The notes under the pieces were generated by a model that saw nothing but the letters and a program-made list of their open reading frames with translations, did not search any database and was not told where the DNA came from. This document shows, piece after piece, positions 1 to 5,325 of a stretch of DNA of 5,671 nt (position 1 is the first letter of the stretch; the number at the start of each line of letters is the position of its first letter). A program made the position numbers and the translations under genes. Origin of the DNA: Acidimicrobiaceae bacterium (GTDB taxonomy: Bacteria > Actinomycetota > Acidimicrobiia > Acidimicrobiales > Bog-793); the NCBI GenBank assembly GCA_027459565.1, contig DAIDIA010000204.1, positions 1 through 5,671 on the forward strand, written 5' to 3'.

Positions 1-1
1 G

Positions 2-361
2 GCTTACGCCGTCGCCCAGCAGCCAATCGGGTGCTGGGTCGAGGCACTGGCGATGTTCGGATTGGCCGACGGCGTTCCGGTGGCGGCCTATGGCCCACGA
101 GGTTCCGACGAGGCGATCGCGAACATCCGGGCGGCGGTCGAACCCGGCGTTCCCGCGGTGTTGCTTGCCAACCACGGCGTGCTGGTATTCCATCGAAATC
201 CCACGCTCGCGATCACCGTCGGAAGCATCATCGAGGAGGCGGCGCAGGCCGGCATCAACGCAGCCGGTATCGGAGGAGTCGTTCCGATCGCCGAGGAGAT
301 GAAGGCGGCCGCCCTGCAACGCGTGATGCTGCTCGAGCAGCGCGGGACATCGTCAGCCTGA
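2..361 (+). CDS. Class II aldolase/adducin family protein, C-terminal part (5' end outside window)
   Basis: The frame is open from the left edge and ends at TGA 359-361, giving the last 119 residues. The visible segment fits the C-terminal half of the class II aldolase/adducin fold: AYAVAQQPIGC at the edge would directly follow the family's HxH zinc motif, which is off-window. A Gly-Ser/Asp-Glu segment follows (residues 34-40), then the conserved LLANHGVLVFH stretch (residues 54-64), whose NHG histidine (residue 58) is the last zinc ligand in L-fuculose-phosphate aldolase-type enzymes. A final helix carries SIIEEAAQ (residues 75-82). Characterised relatives cleave or epimerise phosphorylated sugars (fuculose-1-phosphate, ribulose-5-phosphate) or dehydrate methylthioribulose phosphate in the cytoplasm; the substrate cannot be read from this fragment. 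An ATG at position 53 is internal to the conserved fold and is unlikely to be the start. The next gene begins 93 bases downstream on the same strand. Confidence 0.82.
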   Translation, partial: AYAVAQQPIGCWVEALAMFGLADGVPVAAYGPRGSDEAIANIRAAVEPGVPAVLLANHGVLVFHRNPTLAITVGSIIEEAAQAGINAAGIGGVVPIAEEMKAAALQRVMLLEQRGTSSA

Positions 362-396
362 ACGACGCCGCGCATCGCGGGCAAGCAGATGCGACG

Positions 397-402
397 TAAA
401 GT
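397..402 (+). promoter_or_regulatory. Candidate -10 element for the secreted cysteine protease-like gene
   Basis: TAAAGT fits the relaxed actinobacterial -10 pattern TAnnnT and lies 52 bases before the favoured GTG start. No convincing -35 hexamer is found 16-18 bases upstream, where the sequence is GC-rich. If it is used, transcription would start near 405-410, immediately before the inverted repeat at 413-439. This is a weak, pattern-only call. Confidence 0.25.
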
Positions 403-412
403 TCATCCCCAG

Positions 413-439
413 GTCCACACGCAAGGAATTCGTGTGCAC
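413..439 (+). repeat. Inverted repeat immediately before a ribosome binding site
   Basis: GTCCACACG (413-421) pairs with CGTGTGCAC (431-439) around a 9-base loop. There are eight base pairs with one C-C mismatch at 415/437. The repeat ends two bases before the AAGGAGG Shine-Dalgarno at 441. It could be an operator, a leader hairpin affecting translation of the secreted protein, or a weak terminator for the upstream aldolase gene. No T-run follows it, so a classical terminator is less likely. Confidence 0.35.
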
Positions 440-440
440 G

Positions 441-447
441 AAGGAGG
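441..447 (+). promoter_or_regulatory. Shine-Dalgarno site that decides the GTG start at 455
   Basis: AAGGAGG is a near-perfect anti-16S complement and ends seven bases before GTG 455-457. The in-frame ATG at 389 and GTG at 434 have no comparable site. Starting at 455 also places the hydrophobic signal-peptide core close to the N-terminus, as expected for a secreted protein. Confidence 0.8.
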
Positions 448-454
448 CGGCAGG

Positions 455-1756
455 GTGTTCACCAGGCCCTCACCCGTACCCCTCCTCGGCCTGCTCGCAA
501 TCTCAATGCTGTGCACGTTCCTCCCCGCCGTCGCCGCCGCGAGTTCAACGATCGGCCCCAGCGCGGTGATCGTGGCTCCCCACGGTCTGGTCTCCGCCGC
601 GGGTGGCGTGGTGTACGTGCGCATCGACATCCAAGGCGCGTCGTCATGTTCGGTCGCGATCGATCCCCCGGTGCAGATACGACCTCACGGCCTCGCATGT
701 CGCGACCTCGAGAACAGCTACCGCGCGACCATCGGTTTGAATCCGAAACTCCATGATCGTCGGTTCGCTCTCACGCTGATCGCCCGGGGATCCGCGCGGC
801 AGATCGTCCGACGGCTCGTCATTGTGCAGTCGAGGGCGCCGGACGTCATCGACAACTACGCGAATGTCAGCACCTATGGAACCTATGGCAACGGAGCAAA
901 CGATGCGGTCGGCGATTGCACACTTGCCACGGCCGCCGACATCCTCCAGACCTGGGACGCGATGCGGGGCATGGCGAACGGACCGCTTGCGACCCAGCCG
1001 TTTCTCGATGCGTACCACTCACTCGTTGGAGGACCAGGAGGGCCAGACATCGGACTCACGGCACGTCAGGTGCTCAACTACTGGCAGCACACCGGAATCG
1101 ACAACAACATGATCGCCTCGTGGCACGCGATCAGCGCGTACCGGAATCCTGCTCTGATCGAGGCAGCGCTCGCACGCAACGGAGCACTCTACGCCTCTGT
1201 CGCGCTCCCAAGCACCGATACGGACTTCCTTCCGCTCTGGAGCATGGCCGAGGCTCCCTACGGCACACCGGTCGCGGGCGGCCACGCACTTGCAATCGTC
1301 GGATACGACGCGCGCGGTCCCTACTTTGCGACGTGGGGAGGAGTGCAGCACGCGACGTGGCAGTGGTGGAAGACCTGGGGGTCGGGGGCCTACGTCGTGA
1401 AGCCGGCCACAACCGCTTGGACACCCAATGTCGTCAACGTCACCTCGAGCGCACTCAGTGCGTCGGTCAGGACAGTCTCTGTCAACGGCGTCGCGATGTA
1501 CGCGCTGAACCTCGTCGACACCGTTTCAGGGGTGACCGGGCCGACGACGGGCACCATCACCTTCTCCGACAACGGCCAGCCGATCACCGGGTGTGTCTCG
1601 ATATCTGGCGTCGCCTCCGGATCGACGCTGAGCGCGCGCTGTACCGAATACGTCCCCTACGGCTCCATTCAATCGGATGCGCTCTTCGCCGGGTACTCCG
1701 GCGATGCCGAATTCGCCGACTCGACGAGCAACACGGCGGTCATCGTCTTCGGCTGA
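455..1756 (+). CDS. Secreted protein with papain-like cysteine protease-like domain flanked by Ig-like domains
   Basis: 433 residues from GTG 455; an ATG at 389 would add 22 residues ahead of the signal peptide. Residues 1 to about 29 form a Sec-type signal peptide: an Arg near the start, a hydrophobic core LLGLLAISMLCTFLP, and an AVAAA cleavage region. Residues about 32-125 form a beta-rich Ig-like domain with a likely disulfide (C65, C82). Residues about 130-320 resemble papain-fold proteins: GDCTLATAADIL carries the candidate nucleophile C155, N149 sits six residues before it where papain has its oxyanion-hole Gln, and GGHALAIVGYD carries the candidate catalytic H277. The usual Asn of NSWG is not conserved; the matching segment reads FATWGG. 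Residues about 325-433 form a second Ig-like domain of the Big_3/5 type (TGTITFSDNG, GYSGDAEF), with C380 and C396 able to pair. No LPXTG or membrane anchor is seen, so it is probably released or loosely wall-associated. It may be a protease or an inactive binding protein; the substrate is unknown. Confidence 0.85.
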   Translation: MFTRPSPVPLLGLLAISMLCTFLPAVAAASSTIGPSAVIVAPHGLVSAAGGVVYVRIDIQGASSCSVAIDPPVQIRPHGLACRDLENSYRATIGLNPKLHDRRFALTLIARGSARQIVRRLVIVQSRAPDVIDNYANVSTYGTYGNGANDAVGDCTLATAADILQTWDAMRGMANGPLATQPFLDAYHSLVGGPGGPDIGLTARQVLNYWQHTGIDNNMIASWHAISAYRNPALIEAALARNGALYASVALPSTDTDFLPLWSMAEAPYGTPVAGGHALAIVGYDARGPYFATWGGVQHATWQWWKTWGSGAYVVKPATTAWTPNVVNVTSSALSASVRTVSVNGVAMYALNLVDTVSGVTGPTTGTITFSDNGQPITGCVSISGVASGSTLSARCTEYVPYGSIQSDALFAGYSGDAEFADSTSNTAVIVFG

Positions 1757-1773
1757 CGAACCGCGCGCGCAAC

Positions 1774-1810
1774 GACCTCCGCGATCGCGAACCACGCGAT
1801 CGCGGACGTC
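1774..1810 (+). terminator. Long GC-rich hairpin after the secreted-protein gene, probable terminator
   Basis: The hairpin starts 17 bases after the TGA at 1754-1756. The inner stem is a perfect 12-base-pair match (TCCGCGATCGCG at 1778-1789 with CGCGATCGCGGA at 1795-1806) around the loop AACCA. After one C-C mismatch (1777/1807) three more pairs extend it (GAC 1774-1776 with GTC 1808-1810). There is no T-run downstream, so it is not a classical intrinsic terminator, but U-less strong hairpins have been proposed as terminators in actinobacteria. The position between two transcription units supports a termination or transcript-end role. Each arm is itself a palindrome, so a protein-binding site is an alternative. 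Confidence 0.6.
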
Positions 1811-1966
1811 AGAATCTGTGCCAAATCGACCATTTCCGTCGTGATGGTCAAAAAGGAGTTGACAGGCGCCTCGCGATCGTCCGTCGAAGCCGAGTGGATC
1901 GGAAACCCACCGAGACCGAACTCTTCAACAGCAATATTGATACCCTCGATGGATGAAGGAGGACGC
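1811..1966 (+). other. Non-coding leader before the MBL/rhodanese gene
   Basis: No separate gene is supported here. The downstream frame is open back to 1841, but starts at GTG 1841 or ATG 1844 lack a ribosome binding site and would add about 40 residues absent from the family. A perfect TTGACA lies at 1859-1864 with no -10 at usual spacing. A TAnnnT match, TACCCT at 1941-1946, could be a -10 element but would leave a very short leader. The promoter is therefore not resolved. Confidence 0.4.
1956..1962 (+). promoter_or_regulatory. Shine-Dalgarno site for the MBL/rhodanese gene
   Basis: AAGGAGG lies four bases before ATG 1967, close but workable. It overlaps the alternative in-frame ATG at 1949, which would add only six residues (MDEGGR) and has no such site upstream, so it favours 1967 as the start. 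Confidence 0.75.
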
Positions 1967-3313
1967 ATGCTCAACGTAGAGACCATCGTCACCAGTGAGC
2001 TTGGCGACCGGAGTTATGTCGTGCACGATGGTGTCCAGGCGATCGTCATCGACCCCCAGCGAGACATCGACCGATTCGAGCACCTGCTCGACTCGCTTCA
2101 CCTGACCCTTGCGATCGTTCTCGAGACCCACATCCACAACGACTACGTAACCGGTGGACTTGCGCTCGCGAGAGGTCGACACGCGCATTACGGGGTCGCA
2201 GCGCAGGAGAACGTCAACTTCTCCCGCAGGGCCATCGGCGATGGCGACGTACTGGAGATTGGCACGATGAGAGTCGAGGTCATCTCGACCCCGGGTCACA
2301 CCGACAACCACCTTGCGTACCTCATCGAGGATGACCAGGGGTCGCGCGCCCTGTTCAGCGGCGGATCACTGCTCTATGGGAGCGTCGGCCGCACCGACCT
2401 CCTCGGACCGGAGCTCACCGTAGAGCTCTCGCACGCGCAGTATCACTCGGCGCGAAAACTTGCGGATCGCTGCGATGACGCGGTTCCGCTGTATCCCACG
2501 CACGGATTCGGAAGCTTCTGCTCATCGGGGAATGCGACCGGCGCGCTCGCGAGCACGATCGGCATCGAGAGATCGCACAACGACGTCTTTCTGGCTCCCG
2601 ACGTCGAGACGTTTGTGCGCAGTCTCATCGCGAATCTCTCGGATTTTCCGAGCTACTACGCGCGCATGGGCCCGCTCAACCTGGTCGGGCCAGATGCACC
2701 GGAACTTGGCGGGATCTCGATCGTCGACCCCCATGAACTTGGCACGCGCATCCGCGCCGGAGAATGGGTGATCGATCTTCGCAATGCCGACCGTTTTGCG
2801 ATCCATCATCTCCAGGGAACCGTCTCGGTCGCCATCGGAGACAGCTTCTCGACCTATGTCGGATGGCTGGTTCCCTGGGACGCGCGGATCACCCTGATCG
2901 CGGAGAGCGAGGACGAGATCCTCGTCGCACAGCGCCAGCTCGTGCGCATCGGCATCGACCATCGCATGCAGGCCGCCGCTGGAACCCTCGAAGATCTCTC
3001 TGCGGGAATCGAAATCGCGCACTATCCCGTCGTGCGCTTTGCCGAAGTGCCGGCCGATGGCACGGTGACCATCCTCGATGTCCGCCGGAATGACGAGCAC
3101 CGGGAACGCCACATCGTGGGCGCGCTGCACCTCTCTCTCCTCGAGCTCATCGATCGTATGCAAGAACTCCCGAGGGTCACGCTCTGGGTGCACTGCGCGA
3201 GTGGATTCCGCGCCTCGATCGCCTCGAGCATCCTCGCGCGTTCGGGCTTCGACGTCGTCTTGATCGACGACGACTTTGCATCCACCGCGAACACGCGCCT
3301 TGTCCTCTCCTGA
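1967..3313 (+). CDS. MBL-fold metallo-hydrolase with two C-terminal rhodanese domains (sulfur metabolism)
   Basis: 448 residues, a normal length for this family. Residues about 1-210 are a glyoxalase II/ETHE1-like metallo-beta-lactamase domain: THIHNDYVTGG (H55, H57, D59), STPGHTDNH (H111), FSGGSLLYGSVGRTDL (131-146) and PTHGFGSFCSSG (177-188). Residues about 252-355 form a first rhodanese domain (VIDLRNADRFAIHHLQG, GDSFSTYVGWLVPWD) without a catalytic cysteine. Residues about 365-445 form a second one (ILDVRRNDEHRERHIVGALH) with an active-site loop CASGFRA, nucleophile C410. Related proteins oxidise or transfer sulfane sulfur from persulfides such as glutathione or CoA persulfide in the cytoplasm; the exact reaction of this subtype is not settled as far as I know. 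Compared with ETHE1, the HxHxDH motif ends in Tyr (Y60) and the GD metal-ligand Asp is Gly (G133). I recall both changes from actinobacterial relatives. The ClC gene follows after 23 bases, so co-transcription is likely. Confidence 0.93.
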   Translation: MLNVETIVTSELGDRSYVVHDGVQAIVIDPQRDIDRFEHLLDSLHLTLAIVLETHIHNDYVTGGLALARGRHAHYGVAAQENVNFSRRAIGDGDVLEIGTMRVEVISTPGHTDNHLAYLIEDDQGSRALFSGGSLLYGSVGRTDLLGPELTVELSHAQYHSARKLADRCDDAVPLYPTHGFGSFCSSGNATGALASTIGIERSHNDVFLAPDVETFVRSLIANLSDFPSYYARMGPLNLVGPDAPELGGISIVDPHELGTRIRAGEWVIDLRNADRFAIHHLQGTVSVAIGDSFSTYVGWLVPWDARITLIAESEDEILVAQRQLVRIGIDHRMQAAAGTLEDLSAGIEIAHYPVVRFAEVPADGTVTILDVRRNDEHRERHIVGALHLSLLELIDRMQELPRVTLWVHCASGFRASIASSILARSGFDVVLIDDDFASTANTRLVLS

Positions 3314-3322
3314 GTCGCGACT

Positions 3323-3327
3323 GAAGG
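3323..3327 (+). promoter_or_regulatory. Ribosome binding site for the ClC-family gene
   Basis: GAAGG in the short intergenic gap ends nine bases before ATG 3337. It is the best Shine-Dalgarno candidate and favours 3337 over the in-frame ATG at 3460, whose upstream sequence is only weakly purine-rich. No promoter or terminator fits in the 23-base gap, which supports read-through from the MBL/rhodanese gene. Confidence 0.55.
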
Positions 3328-3336
3328 TAATGAATC

Positions 3337-4761
3337 ATGTCTGAGTTCTTCCGTTTTCGGTTTCCCACGGGGCGGTCGGGAACCTCCACGCAAGAGAGCG
3401 AGCGTCAGCGGATCCCCCAGCCGTTCATCAAGAGGCGTGCTCCCTCGGGACGCGGCGCGATGGAACAACCCAACCTCACCAGTTACGGTCCTGCTGCGTT
3501 AACGCCGATGTTCTGGCTACTGGTCGTATTGACCGGAATCGCCGCGGGACTCTTCGGCGATCTCATGATGTGGATCTTGTTCAATGTCCAGCACATCGCT
3601 TTCGCCTACCACACCGGATCGCTCCAGGACGCTGTGGTGCGCGCGGCGCGCTCTCGACGTGTCCTCATCCTCGTGGCCGCAGGCCTGATCGGCGCGATCG
3701 GGTGGTACCTGATCCGGCGGTACATGAAGAACGAGAAGACGGACTTCGACGACGCGGTGTGGAGCGGCGGCGGCGAGCTCGGCTTCAAGCGCAGCCTTGC
3801 CACCTCCTCACTGGCAGAGATCGTCATCGGCATGGGTGCCTCGATCGGCCGCGAGGCTGCGCCGAAGCTCATGGGCGGAGTCTCGGGAAGTGTGCTGGGA
3901 AAATGGGCGGGACTCACGCCAGCGCAACGGTCGCTGCTCGTCGCGTGCGGTGGTGGCGCGGGATTTGCCGCGGTCTACAACGTGCCACTCGGCGCCGCGC
4001 TTTTCACCGCGGAGGTGCTCTGCGGGAGCATCGCGCTTCCGATCATCCTTCCCGCGCTGGTCTGTTCGATCATCTCGACGGCAACGGCGTGGATCTACCT
4101 TCCCAACCGCGCCACCTATCTCAACATCCCCGACTACCACACGACCACCTCGCTGCTCGTCTGGGCGGTGCTCGTCGGCCCGGTGATCGGCGCGCTGACC
4201 GCCGCGTACATCCGCCTGATGGGATGGGTCTCCCACCACCGCGTCAAAGGGGGACGCATCTTCGTCTCCTTCCCCATGGCGATGCTGGTGCTCGGGCTGA
4301 TCGGCTGCTTCTATCCGCAGCTGTTCGGGAACGGCAAGGATATGGCGCATTCGGCCTTCCTCGGGGGTGGAAGTCTCGTCTTTCTCCTCGCGCTGAGTTT
4401 CCTCAAGCCGCTCGTCACCTCGATGACGATCTACGCGGGCGGATCGGGAGGTCTGTTCACTCCCTCGCTCAGCATCGGTGCCGTCCTCGGCAGCTTCCTC
4501 GGCGGGGTCTGGCTCCTCGTCTGGCCGGGAACCCCACTTGGCGCGTTCGCGATGGTCGGGGCGGTGGCGATGCTCAGTGCATCGATGCAGGCTCCGCTCG
4601 CGGGACTCGCTCTCGTTCTCGAGCTCACCCACAGCGGATTCGAGCTGATCGTTCCGATGATGGGAGCCTCGGTGATCGCCACGATCGTCGCCTGGCACAT
4701 CGACGGTTACTCGATCTACTCGATCCGGCTTCCCGCCGCGGGAGAGACCGGCGGCGAGTAA
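3337..4761 (+). CDS. ClC-family chloride channel/transporter
   Basis: 474 residues: a cytosolic N-terminal tail of about 55 residues rich in Arg/Ser, then roughly ten or more hydrophobic segments from residue 57 to about 455. No C-terminal CBS domains are present. ClC landmarks are GASIGREAAPKLMGG (167-181), matching the GREGP filter segment with gating glutamate E173; YNVPLGAALFTAEVL (214-228), matching FNAPLAGILFIIEEM of E. coli ClC; GGSGGLFTPSLSIGAVLG (368-385), matching the GxFxP filter segment; and MQAPLAGLALVLELT (417-431). Y458 or Y461 may correspond to the central tyrosine Y445. A canonical GSGIP motif is not visible; the region near residues 137-150 reads instead DFDDAVWSGGGELG. The internal proton glutamate E203 of the E. 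coli exchanger aligns with V227, the residue found in animal ClC channels. The protein should sit in the cytoplasmic membrane and move Cl- or another small anion. It probably shares a transcript with the preceding rhodanese gene and converges on the carbonic anhydrase gene. Confidence 0.93.
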   Translation: MSEFFRFRFPTGRSGTSTQESERQRIPQPFIKRRAPSGRGAMEQPNLTSYGPAALTPMFWLLVVLTGIAAGLFGDLMMWILFNVQHIAFAYHTGSLQDAVVRAARSRRVLILVAAGLIGAIGWYLIRRYMKNEKTDFDDAVWSGGGELGFKRSLATSSLAEIVIGMGASIGREAAPKLMGGVSGSVLGKWAGLTPAQRSLLVACGGGAGFAAVYNVPLGAALFTAEVLCGSIALPIILPALVCSIISTATAWIYLPNRATYLNIPDYHTTTSLLVWAVLVGPVIGALTAAYIRLMGWVSHHRVKGGRIFVSFPMAMLVLGLIGCFYPQLFGNGKDMAHSAFLGGGSLVFLLALSFLKPLVTSMTIYAGGSGGLFTPSLSIGAVLGSFLGGVWLLVWPGTPLGAFAMVGAVAMLSASMQAPLAGLALVLELTHSGFELIVPMMGASVIATIVAWHIDGYSIYSIRLPAAGETGGE

Positions 4762-5249
4762 TCAACCTCGCGCATCCTTCCAGTGCCGACCTCGAAGATG
4801 AATCCACGGATGGAATCGCGATGGGGAATGAACGGGCTCGACTGGAGTCTCGCGATCGTCTGTCTCACGTCGTCCTCCGCGTTGACGAACGATTCGAACG
4901 CGAATGGCGGCCGGATTCCCGTCTCGCGCTCAATCTCGGCCCTGAGCGCATCGTCGGTGAAGGTCTCCATGCCGCAGTCGGTGTGATGGATGACGATGAT
5001 CTCCCTGGTGCCAAGGAGGCGCTGGGAGATGATGATCGAACGGATCGCGTCCTCGGATGCGATGCCTCCCGCGTTTCTGACGATGTGCGCATCGCCCTCT
5101 TCGAGTCCGAGCATGCCGAAGATACGCAGGCGCGAGTCCATGCAGGCGAGCACGGCGACGCGCTTTCGTGGACGAAGCGGGAGCGCGTCATGGTCAAATT
5201 GTCCCGCATAGTCTTCGGCATTCCGGAGGAGCTGATCGATCTCTGACAT
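4716..5249 (-). CDS. canA: Beta-carbonic anhydrase, Rv1284 type
   Basis: 177 residues. It catalyses reversible CO2 hydration to bicarbonate and a proton in the cytoplasm. ACMDSR provides zinc ligand C36 and the Asp-Arg dyad D38/R40; HHTDCGM provides zinc ligands H89 and C92. RNAGG (58-62), SQRLLGTREIIVIHHTDCGM (75-94) and FTDD (97-100) match my memory of M. tuberculosis Rv1284 closely, with ACMDSR in place of ACMDAR. The symbol follows that similarity. GAAGGA (5255-5260 on this strand) lies five bases before the ATG and supports the start. The family normally ends just after the segment GFIFEVGTGRMREV (149-162). Here about 15 more residues follow (163-177), and these are encoded on the strand opposite the last codons of the ClC gene. 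A candidate promoter with a CRP-like palindrome lies upstream. Confidence 0.93.
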   Translation of the reverse strand: MSEIDQLLRNAEDYAGQFDHDALPLRPRKRVAVLACMDSRLRIFGMLGLEEGDAHIVRNAGGIASEDAIRSIIISQRLLGTREIIVIHHTDCGMETFTDDALRAEIERETGIRPPFAFESFVNAEDDVRQTIARLQSSPFIPHRDSIRGFIFEVGTGRMREVDYSPPVSPAAGSRIE

Positions 5250-5254
5250 GTCAT

Positions 5255-5260
5255 TCCTTC
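5255..5260 (-). promoter_or_regulatory. Shine-Dalgarno site for carbonic anhydrase
   Basis: Read on the minus strand, GAAGGA is followed by five bases and then ATG at 5249-5247. It supports this start for the carbonic anhydrase. Confidence 0.7.
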
Positions 5261-5279
5261 GTGGAGATTTGGCTCAACC

Positions 5280-5285
5280 ATGGTA
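5280..5285 (-). promoter_or_regulatory. Candidate -10 element of the carbonic anhydrase promoter
   Basis: On the minus strand TACCAT fits TAnnnT and ends 30 bases before the start codon, so transcription would begin near 5272-5275. No good -35 hexamer is seen, which is common at activator-dependent promoters. The CRP-like palindrome centred at 5317.5 would lie near -43 to -45, close to the -41.5 position of class II activator sites. Confidence 0.35.
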
Positions 5286-5309
5286 TCGATGTCCGGATCG
5301 GAGCCTGCG

Positions 5310-5325
5310 GGTGATCTGGGTCACC
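5310..5325. promoter_or_regulatory. CRP/FNR-family-like binding palindrome upstream of carbonic anhydrase
   Basis: GGTGATCTGGGTCACC has perfect 5-base arms around a 6-base centre and contains GTGA-N6-TCAC, the core recognised by CRP proteins, including the mycobacterial CRP Rv3676. It lies 61 bases before the carbonic anhydrase start and overlaps the stop codon of the upstream minus-strand frame. Its placement fits an activator site. Binding is inferred from sequence alone; a small hairpin at the end of the upstream transcript is the alternative. Confidence 0.4.

Noticed and set aside
1859..1864. Perfect TTGACA -35 hexamer before the MBL/rhodanese gene
   Set aside because: No TAnnnT or TATAAT-like -10 lies 16-18 bases downstream (the sequence around 1882 is CGTCGA), so it is not a supported promoter by itself.
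916..1956. Long plus-strand frame in another phase across the secreted protein gene and the gap after it
   Set aside because: The translation is extremely Arg/His-rich with no domain sense, typical of an off-frame reading of GC-rich coding DNA. It overlaps a gene with a clear signal peptide and domains.
1841..1966. Earlier starts (GTG 1841, ATG 1844, ATG 1949) for the MBL/rhodanese gene
   Set aside because: None has a Shine-Dalgarno. The two earliest would add about 40 residues not found in the family. AAGGAGG just before 1967 gives the normal N-terminus.
1669..1992. Minus-strand frame with a hydrophobic stretch (AWFAIAEVVARAV) that could be a small membrane protein
   Set aside because: It would begin inside the MBL/rhodanese coding region and end inside the secreted protein gene. 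Its hydrophobic stretch comes from the palindromic hairpin sequence, and no ribosome binding site is evident.
2522..3193. Minus-strand open frame of about 220 codons inside the MBL/rhodanese gene
   Set aside because: It mirrors the coding strand, is rich in Asp/Arg/His without motifs, and conflicts with well-conserved rhodanese domains in the plus strand.
3808..4698. Minus-strand frame of nearly 300 codons opposite the ClC gene
   Set aside because: It is a charged Glu/Arg/Asp-rich shadow of a hydrophobic membrane protein gene, with no motif or ribosome binding site.
3570..5246. Very long plus-strand frame (over 550 codons) spanning the ClC and carbonic anhydrase genes
   Set aside because: The translation is Arg/His-rich low-complexity sequence in a frame shifted from ClC and antisense to carbonic anhydrase. 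Both of those genes have unmistakable family motifs.
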